From Porphyra umbilicalis (lineage: Eukaryota > Rhodophyta > Bangiophyceae > Bangiales > Bangiaceae): a stretch of 64,000 nucleotides of DNA. The notes below the pieces were generated by a model. It saw only the letters and a list, made by a program, of their open reading frames with translations. It was not told where the DNA came from and ran no database searches. The DNA lies in assembly GCA_002049455.2 (NCBI GenBank), contig KV918886.1, positions 1 through 64,000 of the forward strand, given 5' to 3'. Every line of letters starts with the position of its first letter. Positions within the stretch are counted from its first letter, which is position 1. Shown here one piece after another: positions 53,933 to 64,000 of this stretch. The position numbers and the translations under genes were made by a program.

Positions 53933-54020
53933 GATAGTCCGAGTGTCCTGAATAGGGTGCGCGTGCCCTATTTTGGCTTCGAATAGGCCATGCGAGACCT
54001 ATTGTGACACTCGGACTATC
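53933..54020. repeat. 88-bp hairpin with perfect 15-bp arms
   Basis: GATAGTCCGAGTGTC at 53933-53947 and its exact reverse complement at 54006-54020. The loop contains further short inverted copies of AATAGGGTGCG/GCCCTATT. It resembles a tiny inverted-repeat transposon remnant. Confidence 0.8.
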
Positions 54021-54292
54021 GAACCGAGTTGGACTTATCTAAATTCGAGGAGGTCGTTCGACGTTCAATAGGGCACGTTCACATTGACACACAGCTGTTC
54101 GTGGCCTATTAAGCGAATTTAGACACGTTTCACCAATAATTGAGACACGTTGTGATAGACCGACATTGCTGGCTTTGCTCTAATTGCCAGTGTGATATCA
54201 TACACGAAGTCAAGTTGCGTTCGCAACAGCACTGGATTGTGCCATTCTCGTAGATACAGGAGCTGAGTCCCTGCCCCGCTGGCCGTGCTTTG

Positions 54293-54640
54293 GGACGATC
54301 CCCGCCGGCAGGCGATTGTCATGGTAGCCAGTTTTGCCCTCAAGAGTGGGCTTGAAGGCTACTCAGGCCATGTCAGCGCTCGGTCCCACAGCCGCTGGCT
54401 TTGTTTGGGGCTTTTCTCGCCGGCAGGCGATTGTCATGGTAGCCTGTTTTGCCGTCATAATTGGACATGGAGGCTGCTCAGGCCCTGTCAACGCTCGGTC
54501 CCACGGCCGCTTGTCTTGTTTTAGGGCTTTTCCCGCCGGCAGGCGCTGGTCATGGTAGGCAGTTTTGCCCTCAACAGTGGGCATGGAGGCTGCTCAGGCC
54601 ATGTCAGCGCTCGTTCCCAGAGCCGTTTTTCTTGCGTAGG
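54293..54640 (+). repeat. 115-bp tandem repeat, three copies plus a decayed fourth
   Basis: GCCGGCAGGCG recurs at 54304, 54419 and 54535, each followed by a TCATGGTAG block, a GTTTTGCC block and TGTCA(G/A)CGCTCG. A diverged fragment (CTGCCGATAGGCGCTGTTCATGG) follows near 54655. No gene is supported in it. Confidence 0.85.
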
Positions 54641-54699
54641 GGTCTACGTCTGGCTGCCGATAGGCGCTGTTCATGGCACCGAACATATCCCGAAACACA

Positions 54700-55832
54700 C
54701 AGGAAGGATTCTGCTCAGAGCCACTGAGCGCCATGATACGGGAGCATTGGCTGTGCCGCGGGACGATTCTATATTGCTGGCGCTGGTCATTGTCAGGCAA
54801 TCGCTATGCAGGGAGGTCAACAGAGGGTGGGGGTGGACAGCTCGATGCCGTTCACTGGGAAGAGGAGGTGAGCCCTTTTTATCTCATCATATCTGCAGCG
54901 TGCCAATATGTGTCTCATCCCGGCTTCTTGCCCCCCCGCCCCCCCCTAAATTGATATCTTCAACGGGCACACATCGACTAAACTTACGTCCGGTCGTCAT
55001 CGTCATCCACCATGCTGAGCCCCACCACAGTAAGACGGCAACTGCACAGCGACTGCGAAGCCACCTGTGAAAGCGCCTTCAGAGCATTGCCAACAACTCA
55101 GGCTATCGCTATCGGCTATTCCATTCTAGAACCAAGTCCGCGTCCTTAGACAGCCACATGTACGTCAGCGGTTGGCTGCTGTGCTGTCATGAGTCTAAGT
55201 ACCCGCAGGTTTCCTTACACCAGACCTTGTCTGGGCCCGATCAAGACGATATTTTCTGCCAGGACTTGATTCACTGCAGCGGCAGATGACAACTGTTGTG
55301 AGCAGCCGTGTCAACCATAACGAAGGCGCAGAGAACGCTCGTCGGCAGACGGACAAAGAAACAGGTCAAAATGTGCAGCACTTGATGACGACCACGCCTA
55401 GAAGGACGTCACTGTAGGACCATTGCCATGCACGACAGCTCTTGCGGACGTTCCCACCACCTCTGCCCAGAAGAAACTGGCAGTCAATCTTGCAGACGTG
55501 GCGCACACGTTGCAGCCACGTGCTACTATTTGCTGCGAAACGGGTCGTTGATCCATCACATGGGCCAATCAGAGGCCCCCGTGAGATAGCCTCGGCTATC
55601 CCAAAAGCTATTCCGACTCGAAATAGAAAAGCGATAGCCGCACAGCTATTCTTGGTCAGCGGAAGCCAGAATCAAGTAGGTAGTTCGATTTCTATGGCCC
55701 GAACAAAAAAAGGGCTTCTTCGTCTAAAAAGTGGTGTTACATCGGACTTCAGGTGCTTAATGGGACACGTTGTGCAACGTGGCTTGAATATGGGGATAGC
55801 ATCTCATTGTTAACAATGCTCTCAAGCGACAG
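54700..55832. other. Low-GC stretch without a supported gene
   Basis: All frames are interrupted within about 170 codons. Short GCTAT/ATAGC inverted copies near 55590-55650 are the only structure noticed. Confidence 0.4.
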
Positions 55833-56863
55833 CACGCCCAGTTAAGGGCGGACATCAGGATTGAGACACGTTTTTGCATTACAGCAGCCACGTAAGAATT
55901 CCCACAAGCATGAACATCCTTTTCCGGCGCAGATGATCCCCTTGTGACTGCTACGAACGTCGGTCTTGCTCCTACCCCACCGTCTTTACCGACCCCCCCA
56001 GACCCCAGGAATTGTCCTATTGATACTGCAGTGTGCTTCTTCCTCTTTCTTCTGCGCCGGCGGAGTTTCTGTCGCTTGCCTCAGTCCTGCCATTTCGTCG
56101 TCGTCCGCCGCCGCCACCCCCCCGCCGCTGGGCACGCAATAATTCGTGCATATGGCTCTGAACCAAGCGAGAACCAGAAGGTCTTTTTACCGTCGTGTAT
56201 GCAGCCTTATGAAACTCATGACGCTGATCAATGCTGCGTGGTTTGTTACGCGATTCTGACTCTTCCTCCGCTGTGCTCAAAGTTTGTTTTTTTCGCAATT
56301 TTTCGCGTTTTTCTGTCAGGGCGAGGGAACAACTGGGGGAGGAAAAGCTGTCACTGGGGTACATAGTGCACCGCAATGAACCCGCCCACGTCTCTTCAGT
56401 CTTCATGGGCGCCGGGGAGCGCCGGGGTAGTGATCAGACACTCATATTCTGATGCCGCTAGTTTTTTTTCCAGACAAGCCGCAAGTTGGGCACTGTGCCG
56501 GCCGCCGACTCTCGACCGGACAAGAACATGTGGTGATGCGGTGCGTCACCGCGGCCGTTCCCGATCGAGTGCCAGCGCGAAGTTGACTCAGGAATACGAT
56601 TGGCTGCGTCGGCCGTCTTTCTTTGTCTGAATGAGGCGGACGGTGCAAGTGACCGCGAAAATTTGGGCTCCCACAAGATGCGATATGGCCACCTCAGGTT
56701 GGATGCCGAGACACGAGAGCTAAATGTTAGACACGAAGATCGACACGCATGACACGTACTCCAAACCAGTGCAACACGTTGGAAATCGCTTACATGGGCC
56801 TATGTAGCCAATAGATGAAGCGGAATCCTGATGTCCGCATCTGACCCGTCTTAACTGGGCGTG
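55833..56863. mobile_element. Non-autonomous terminal-inverted-repeat element (1031 bp), same family as 39143-39957
   Basis: Termini CACGCCCAGTTAAG (55833-55846) and CTTAACTGGGCGTG (56850-56863) are perfect inverted repeats. Just inside, GCGGACATCAGGATT is also repeated in inverse orientation. Flanks are ACAG on both sides, a 4-bp target-site duplication. The interior carries no transposase. Termini differ from the 39-kb copy at one base. Confidence 0.88.
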
Positions 56864-57110
56864 ACAGGCGCAGAAAAGCGCGGGCAAGACGTGATCCGCC
56901 GTGGATCACGACACGCCGTCCGCGGATCATCCTGGGTTATGAACTACGTACTCGTCTCACAGAGGCTGTGAATGTGAAGGCTCAGACCCAGAAGAGCAGC
57001 CTTAACTAAAACTTTAGGCGTGCCTTGGTTGGGGACAGGCACCCAGTCTTGACACAGAAAATGACATATGAGTGCACAGTATGGGTGCCACTTCAACCAC
57101 CTTGTGACTA

Positions 57111-57237
57111 CTGAGGGTGCTACTTGGGGCGTCGTAAGGGCGTTTTGGCTGCCTAATGGGGCGTCAGTAAGGCGTCTTATCCGTCGCGCGCCCCTGACGC
57201 CCCCGAAATAGGGGCGTCGTGTGCAACCCTACCCCCG
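57111..57237. mobile_element. Solo end of a foldback-like element related to 40023-40776
   Basis: Starts GGGTGCTAC like the inner edge of the right end of the 40-kb element. It continues with direct and inverted copies of GGGGCGTC and closes with a hairpin GACGCCCCCGAAATAGGGGCGTC. The layout matches the 40-kb element's right end with GCGCTC replaced by GCGTC. The opposite end was not found. Confidence 0.45.
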
Positions 57238-58335
57238 AGCTCGGGCCCGCCCTTAAGTCCACCATCGCCAGCGCAAAGTGGGCCCGTGTTCCCCTGTACC
57301 AAAAGTACAAGCTGTTTGCCACTTGCACCACGTTCGGCCTCCCTGGCGCGCCGCCGCCCCGAGTGCCGTCTCTCTCGTGTGCCCCCCGCGCTGGCCAGAC
57401 GTGTGTCACAGCGCCCCCTGCTGGTGGGGTCGGCTTCTCGTTGCAGGCGGCCGCCCAGCCTCGGGGCGGGGCGCGGGGAGCGCTCGGGAGACTGCCGGCG
57501 GGGTTGACACACAACCCCGCTGTCTCGCCGCCCACTGCCGCCGAATCGCACGGCGTCGGCCGACAGCGGCCGCGCCGCCGGGGGCGCCGCGCCGCCGCGG
57601 CGGACACCCGAGGGGGGGGCCGCTGCTCCCCACCAGCGGCCCGTTGGCCGCAGCGGGGGACGTCTGGCCAGGGCGCGTAGAGGACCGATGCAAGCCGGGC
57701 CTGCAAGGCGGCCCCATCGGGTTGGTTGGGGGAGGTGTCTGCCGCCGCCGCCGCCCCCCGCGCGTGCCGCCGCCATCCGCGCGCCGCCGCCGCCGCCGCC
57801 GACGCGGCGGGCGTCGGCGCCAGACGCCAAGCGGCGGCCGCCCGACGCGCGCGCCCGCGGCAGTCCACCACGCGACAGCGTTAGTCAACACGAATTTACG
57901 TGCTCGCCACGCGGCAGCGGGGCAGCAAAACCAATGCACACGGCAGAGACGACAAGAAACAAAAACACAACGGCAGCAACAAAACAAAGACACACAAAAA
58001 CAAACAAACAAGGACAAGAAGGGCAACAGGCACAACACACACCGCTCCTCCCCCCGACGGGTAGCGCGGTCCCCGCGGTGGTCCTCGAAAACGCAACGGC
58101 CGGCGCGCCGCCACCCCCTGCCGGCGACGTGGGCACGGCGTCACACCCGCCGCCGCGCCGCCGCGCGCACGCACAACCACCGCGACGCCACACGGCGGCG
58201 TCGGGCCCACAAAACCCAAACAATCAAAAAAAAAAAAAAGACGGGGGACGACGGGAGAGGCCACGCCCGAGCGACCGACCACGCCCGCCCCCGCCCCACA
58301 CCGCCACCGCACCCGCCGGCGCCGGCGCCGGCGCG
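57238..58335. other. 3' flank of the bZIP gene; no supported gene
   Basis: A + frame at 57219-57680 begins with a complex stretch (KSTIASAKWARVPLYQKYKL then FATCTTFG) that could be the remnant of a gene. It turns into Pro/Arg noise and has no ATG start. 57.9-58.07 kb is A/C-rich (AAACA repeats) and 58.23 kb has an A12 run. Confidence 0.35.
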
Positions 58336-59829
58336 TCACGCGGTCAGGCCCTCCGCCTCAATCCCGTGGACGGACCCCCCCCTCGCCACCACGTCTGCGT
58401 ACAGGGTGCGCACTTCGGCGGTGAGGCGGCCGACTTCGGCGGTGAGGCGCGCGTTTTCCTCGCGCAGCCGGCTCGCCGCGTCGCGCGTCTCTTGCGCGCG
58501 CCCGACGGCGCGGAGGCGGCAGCGCTCCGCACTCTCCCGGTTGCGCAGCCGCCGGAGCACGCGCCGCTCCTTGTCGGTCATTTTCGACGCAACGACGCCG
58601 GCGCCGGCGGCGCCGAGGGAGCCGGGCAGCGCCGCCACGCCGGCGCTGCCGACACCGCCGCCGCCGCCGCACCCGCCGCCGACGCCGCCGCCGACGCCGC
58701 CGACGCCGCCGCCGCCGACGGCCCCACACCCGGGCCCGCCGACGCCGACGCCGACGCCCCCACCGACGGCCAACGACTTGCGGCGGGTGAGGAGCTCCGT
58801 CGCCGACGGCGCGCCGTCGACATTGATGTAGGGCTTCTTGTCCGCCGCGCCGGTCGGGCGCGTCAGCTCGAGCCGCCGCCGCCGCGCGGCGGCAGCCGCC
58901 GACGGGCCCGCCGCGCCCGCGGCGGCAGCAGCGGCAGCGGCCACGCCCGCGGGCGGGCCATACGCGCGCGGCAGCGGCAGCGGCGCCGCGGCCGCGGCGG
59001 CGCCGACGGGCCCCTCCCACGGCGTAATCGGCGCGTGCGAGTGGGGCCACGCCGGCACCGCCAGCGCCGGCCGCGCCTGCGCCATCCCCGTGGGGGGGGC
59101 AGGACGAGCCCCGGTGGCCGGTGGCCCGCCACCGCCGCCGCGCCCGCGTGCAACGCCGCGTGCGGCGACGGCGGCGGCAGCACCGTCGACGGCGGCGGCG
59201 GCGGCGGCGGCGGCGGCGCGGCGGTGCGCGCCGTGCGCAGCCCCGCCGCGCGCGGCGGCGGCCACGCATACGCCGGGTAGTGCGCCGCCGCCGCGTCCGC
59301 CTTGTGGAGCGCCACCTGATCGAGCGCCTCCTCGTCACACTCAAAAAAGCCGCCCTGCACGCCCCGCGGCGACACCTTGGACGCGACCGGCGGCGGGCAG
59401 GCGGTCGTCGAGACGGCCGACGTGAGCGACAGCGACGGGCCGAGCGGCAGCGCGTGCGCCGCCGCCACCGCCGGCGCGCCCGCCGTGGACGCTGTGTAAG
59501 ACGGCGGGGGGGGGCGGCCGTAAAAGCGCGTCGCGCCGCCGCCGCACCCGCCGCCGCCGCCGCCGCCGCCGCTGTTGCCGCCGACGCACCCGCCGCGCGG
59601 CACGGCCGCCGACGGTCCCGGCCCGGCGGCCGACGACATGAGGGAGAGGAGCTCATCGGGCCGCCCGCCGCCCGACGATGGCGGCGGCGGCGGCGGCGGC
59701 GGCAGGGGCGGCGGCGGGGGCAGGCCGCCGGGCACCCCCACCGCGCCCGTCGAAATGATCTGATCAAGCATCATGCCCCCATACGCGAGCGCCTGATCGG
59801 GCGCGTTGAAGGCCGCAAAGGCGGTCGCG

Positions 59830-59860
<31 letters not shown>

Positions 59861-59927
59861 CGCCCGCCGCGCGGTGCCGCCCGCCGTCCATGCCGGCGGG
59901 CCGGCCGATCAAGCGCGTTGCGTCCAT
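58336..59927 (-). CDS. bZIP transcription factor
   Basis: The DNA-binding domain is at the C-terminus: KMTDKERRVLRRLRNRESAE then RCRLRAVGRA has the basic-region N-x7-R pattern. A leucine-zipper heptad follows (ASRLREENARLTAEVGRLTA, EVRTLYADV). ATG 59927 starts MDATRLIGRPAGMDGGRH. The N-terminal 270 residues hold short complex stretches (GGMMLDQIISTGAVGVPGGL, QGGFFECDEEALDQVALHKA) between Gly/Pro/Ala runs, possibly activation motifs. This frame meets the bZIP frame at a run of eight C on the coding strand (+ strand G8 at 59092-59099), just before TGMAQARPALAVPAW, so a one-base difference there is needed for one protein. Nuclear; targets unknown. A TATAAC on the minus strand near 60168 is a possible promoter element. 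Confidence 0.85.
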
Positions 59928-62900
59928 CGGGGTCGCACCGGTCCGCCGCCGCGTCTGCTGCTCCGTCGTTGTCGGTGAAGTGTTAGAGGGTGGGGGGGGG
60001 CGAGGGGACGGCACCCCAAAACCGTCGGCGGCCGTCGTTGCTCAAAACAGACGCCCGTCACGCGCCGCCGTGAGCGAGTGCGTCGGTGCGCTGTGTGGTA
60101 CCGCCGCCGTCGATGCGGGCCGGCAACCGTCCACCGGCAGCGCCTACAATCGCGGCGAGTTATACCCACCCGCCCGCGCGCGGCTGCCGGCCGCGCCCGC
60201 CGACACGGCGGGGGCCCCCTCTGGCCGCGCGCCGCCGCCCCGCGGCGCGCGCGCGCGCGCGCGCGCGTCGGCAACCGTCACGCGTTGCGGCGGCGGGGCC
60301 AATGCCGGCACGGCGGCCGGCGGGGTGATGGCGTCGCGTCTGCCGCCGCGCCTCCCCCGCGCCGACCACGTTCGGCAAATGACACGCCGCCTACCAGTGG
60401 GGTCCCCAACCGGCGGCGCCAAGACCGTGCGGCACACACACACACACACACACGCACACACACAAACACGCCTACACACACCCACACACACCCACCCACC
60501 CCTCGGTCCCGTCCCCAACACCCGCCGCCCGCTCCGCCGCGGGGGGAGGGAGCAAACGCACGCCCACGACCGCGCGTGCACGCAGCCGAAAAATGACACA
60601 AAATGGACGTCGCTACTCCCCGCGCGTCGCCGGGGGAACCGCGAGCGCGCACCCGCGGGCGGGCGGCGGGCGGGGTCCCCACTGGGAACACGCACGCGCC
60701 CGGGACCGGCCGCAACGGCAGCGGCGGCCGACGCAGCGGCGGCGGCGGCGGCGGCGGCGGGGCGGTCGGCACGACGGCGGCGGCGGTGGCGGCAGCAGCC
60801 GTGGGCGCGCCGGTGGGGGGGAGTCGGAAAACGGAAAGAGCCGCCCCGCGCGCGTCGGTCGGCCACGGAAAACGCAGCGGCGGGCGCGCGCGGCGGGGGG
60901 GGGGCACGGCACGCCTCTACCCACCCCACTCCCGTTGGCAGGCACGCCGCAGGCGGGGGCGGCCGCTCCGCAACGTCGCGGCACGACGGCGGCCGCAACG
61001 GCAGACGGCGGCGGCGGCGGCGGGCGGCGGCGGGCGGCGGCGGGACGGCGCGCGGGGGGGGGGGGGGGGCGCCGCGGTTTTTGACGCGGCGGCGCACAAC
61101 CTCGCGCGGGGCGGGCCCACGCCAGGCGTGACGTGCACGCCAAGCCAACGACGGCCGGCGTCGGCGGGGGTCCCTGTACGAGGGGGGGGCGCGCGCGCGC
61201 GCGTGGGGGGGGGGGGGGGGTGCGGGGGGGGGAGGGGATGGAACAAGCAACGGCGGACGGGGGGTGGTGGCACGTCGGCGGCGTGGCGCAGCGACCCCAC
61301 CGGCGGGCGGCGCGCAAGAAACACGCGGCGCCGCGGCGCCCGACAAGATGGCAGACCAAACACCGCCGGCCGACGGCGGACGACAACCGTGGCGGGACCC
61401 AACACCGATGGCCGCACCTGCCACGACGCTTCTTGCGGGGTGTGCCCTCGCGAAAAAACAGCCGCGGCGACCTGCAAGGTGGGGGCGGTGGGGGGGGGGG
61501 TCGGTGGTGGCCGGAGGTGACGACCGTCGGCCCGAGGGGTGGGGTGCGGTGGGGGGGGGGGGGGAGGGGAGGGGAGGGGGGCGGACCCAAACCAACCACA
61601 ACGGGCGCGCCCTGGGTGGGCGACCAGGCGCAGCTGGGTGCCCGCCGCTTGACCGCCCAATGACGACGCGGGCGGGCGGGGGGCGAGCGGCGCCCGCAAG
61701 CAGCGCGCGCGACAGGCTGCCGGTGGCTGGGGGTGGGGACAGGAGGGGGGGGGGGGGGCGGGCCGCACAACCGTGAGCAACGGTCAATCCGTGTGCCGAC
61801 GGGGTGCGCACCGCCGCCGGCAGCGCGCCGACCACACGCCCACGATCCGCGTCTGGGAGGAGGTGGCGCCCCCGCCGCGCCACCCCCCGCCCACAACACG
61901 CCCCAGACGGCGACGCGGGGGCGCCACCGGCGGCGGGGGACCTGCGCGCACAGGGGCCACAGACGGCACTGTCACGAGTGTACGTATGCGGCGGCCGGGG
62001 AGAAAAAACCAAAAAGCAGCGCGGGGGGTCTGTGACGCCAACCCGGTTGTGGAGGAGGGCCACACCGTGTGGCCGTGACGGCCGCCCATGGGGGCCGCGA
62101 GTGGCGCCCGCAGACGCCAAGCCCCGCCGTCTGCGTGCGACCTGCACAGTCGTGGGGGTGGGGGGGGGGGGGGTGGTGGCTGGCCCGCCGCGCCGGGGGG
62201 GGGGGGGGGGGCCGTGGCTGGCTAGGCTTGCTGCGCAGACCGCGGCCAGAGGCGTGGGCGGCGGCGGCAGAGCCGAGCAGAGGCACGGATGCAGTGAAAG
62301 GGGTGAACCGGGGGTGCGCCAGGGGTGTCCCCCTGCCAGCGGCGGCCGCCGGTGGGCACCCCCCCCCCCCCCCTCCGTGGCTAGGGCGGCTTTTGGCCGG
62401 CACTGCGCCAGCTCCTCCCCCCCCCTCCCACGCTCTTCTGGCCACGGGGCCGAGCAGCCAGAGCCGCCAGACACCCACGCGCCAGGCCCTTTCTTGGGGG
62501 CTCACCACGTGAGACAGGGCGCCCCGAGCAAGTTGTCGCGGGGTGTGGCAACAGCACAAAGGGAAACTGGTGTGTTGTACCAATCAGCGGTCGGTGTGCG
62601 CTGTCCCGGCCAGGCAGCATGGCCGAAAAACCAATCAGCAATCGGGTTTATCCCGCCAGGGTCCCCCGCTGGGAGGGAGCGACCAGCGCGGGCGCCGTCG
62701 CCAGAAAGGACAAAAGGCCGCTTGCAGACGCAGCCTGCCGCGCTTTCAGCGGGTGGACGGGAGGGCTGCTACGTGCCTTGCCCCGCGGGCGGCGGTCCGC
62801 CGGTCCAACTGCGATGCAACCGCGGGGGGGGGGGGTGGGCGGGCTTGGCTCAGCGCCGGGGCTCAGCTGCAAGACCCGCAGCGCTCCAGCTAGCGGGGAT

Positions 62901-64000
62901 ACGTCGGTGGACGCCAACGCTCTCGTTCCCGCACAGACGGCGGCTGTGGGCCGTCTCTGTGGCACTACCCACGAGCCGTGGAAGGGCCCCCCCTGCAGTT
63001 GCTGGCTGGACCAGCGCATTGACACTGAATTGCTCGGGGGGGCTGGCCGGGGAGGTAACGGGCCAATCACCCAATCGCTGAGCACGGGCGAACCTGGTGG
63101 CACCCGGCGTGCTCGAAGCGGGCCGATGAGGGGACCGCCTGACGTTCCTGTTCACGCCGCTCTTGGGCGTGGCGGCGGCACAGCCGCGTTCTTGCGAGCT
63201 CTGTCCTCGGGCCAAAGCCGCTTCAGCGGCACACAAATGCCAGGCCTTGTCAGGACGAATCTCGAGGACAAGACGACGTGTGCTGTCCACCACTTGCAGC
63301 AAAATCATTCGGACTGTACTGTACAGTATGTAAGTAGATACACAACCGAGGTAGATGACCAATAGACTGTTCGACCCGTGGGGCAACACGTACAGTACTC
63401 CCACACCACATTCCCAAGTTGCACTCGACCACTCCGAGAAGTTGCCCCATGCAGGGTAGACGCCTCAAGAGGTTCTTGTGGCGTAAAGTGTCGCAGCCGC
63501 AAGCCCGAGTGGAATCGACTTCATGTGAGGCTTAAATCGGGGGTTTAGTTTTCATACCTCTGAAGTTCGACAGCGGTGCAAAGATTCTTCGAAAGAACAG
63601 AGCTATGGACCGCTGTCCCATGTGGGGATGTACATACAGTCTTTCTCCAATGCTGGGCACCCTTCATGACACAAAAGAAGCCTCAGTTCTTCGTATAGAA
63701 GACAGCTCGATCGGCCCTCACTTCGCAGCAAAGCTGTCCTGTTATTGCTGACCTCCAAAAAATGGCGGTTGCAGAGTGGTTGCAATCATTCAACAGCGTA
63801 CGTGGACCAATGAAAAGGCTGGCAACCATGTGAGTTCCTTGCACAGTCTCCTCATGGAGCTCTGCCAGGGTTGTCAGCGTTTGGTTTGGTTTGCCAAACA
63901 TGAACGGAATTCAACCTGATTCACTTGAACGCTGGAGCGTTCAGGTTGAACGCAACATGTCAAAGGCCGTACTTGTTCCGCGTAATACTTAGTGTGCCAC
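59928..64000. other. GC-rich then mixed-GC DNA without a recognised gene
   Basis: 60.0-62.5 kb is GC-only with many G and C runs and long open frames on both strands that are Pro/Arg/Gly noise. A 248-codon + frame from ATG 62619 has a normal start context, but no motif, and runs into low-GC DNA; I do not call it. 63.4-64.0 kb is stop-rich with no feature seen. Confidence 0.4.
60431..60500 (+). repeat. CA dinucleotide microsatellite
   Basis: An imperfect (CA)n tract with short ACG, AAAC and CCTA interruptions, in the upstream flank of the bZIP gene. Confidence 0.85.

Noticed and set aside
60144-62474. 776-codon minus-strand open frame
   Set aside because: Pro/Arg/Ala low complexity overlapping other open frames on both strands; no domain and no splice pattern.
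62619-63365. 248-codon ATG frame at the right end
   Set aside because: No motif, changes composition midway and runs into low-GC DNA; overlaps an equally long frame in another phase.

Overview
The window is nuclear DNA of a GC-rich eukaryote. The evidence is spliceosomal introns (the four best-supported donors all read GTACGT), a nucleus-encoded mitochondrial complex I subunit with a presequence, a cyclin, a bZIP factor and eukaryotic cut-and-paste transposons. Very high GC content, sparse introns of about 200-280 nt, long poly-C/poly-G and GGC/CCG tracts, and compact genes between repeats suggest an alga. A bangiophyte red alga (Porphyra/Pyropia type) is my best guess, but this is inference from composition and gene style. 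There are no bacterial signals such as operons or ribosome binding sites.

Layout. 1-0.86 kb: end of a broken MT-A70-type methyltransferase (minus). 4.4-6.6 kb: two-exon orphan gene. 8.7-12.5 kb: extreme homopolymer zone containing a P/U-type (PHO80-like) cyclin. 13.5-14.35 kb: NDUFV2 (minus). 14.7-15.8 kb: part of an unrecognised spliced gene. 18.4-20.75 kb: 792-residue orphan (minus). 22.8-26.6 kb: two-exon Plavaka-like (CACTA-related) transposase followed by a four-copy 80-bp tandem repeat. 30.5-31.7 kb: glycine-rich orphan. 32.2-35.8 kb: hormone-sensitive-lipase-type gene (minus). 37.5-38.8 kb: isoaspartyl peptidase/L-asparaginase. 39.1-40.8 kb: two small non-autonomous terminal-inverted-repeat elements. 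42.5-53.0 kb: an accessory block with a 48-bp-repeat gene, a Harbinger-type Myb/SANT-like gene, two large arrays of the palindrome GGCGGCCGCC, and a convergent PIF/Harbinger transposase with a collagen-like tail. 53.3-57.2 kb: lower-GC DNA with another terminal-inverted-repeat element, tandem repeats and hairpins. 58.3-59.9 kb: bZIP gene (minus). 60-64 kb: repeats and no recognised gene.

Two patterns run across the window. First, all five recognisable host genes (cyclin, NDUFV2, lipase, asparaginase, bZIP) change reading frame at a run of 8 or more C or G. Either homopolymer lengths in this assembly are wrong or the genes truly vary there; gene models must allow for it. Second, the cyclin intron begins GTACGTT followed by 22 G and ends with 23 C followed by ACAG, so the two intron ends are complementary. 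The lipase intron shows a weaker version. The transposon and orphan introns do not.

The host genes are unrelated housekeeping and regulatory functions (respiration, lipid and isoaspartyl turnover, cell cycle, transcription). The transposon block may be one large multi-gene Harbinger element, but its ends were not found.
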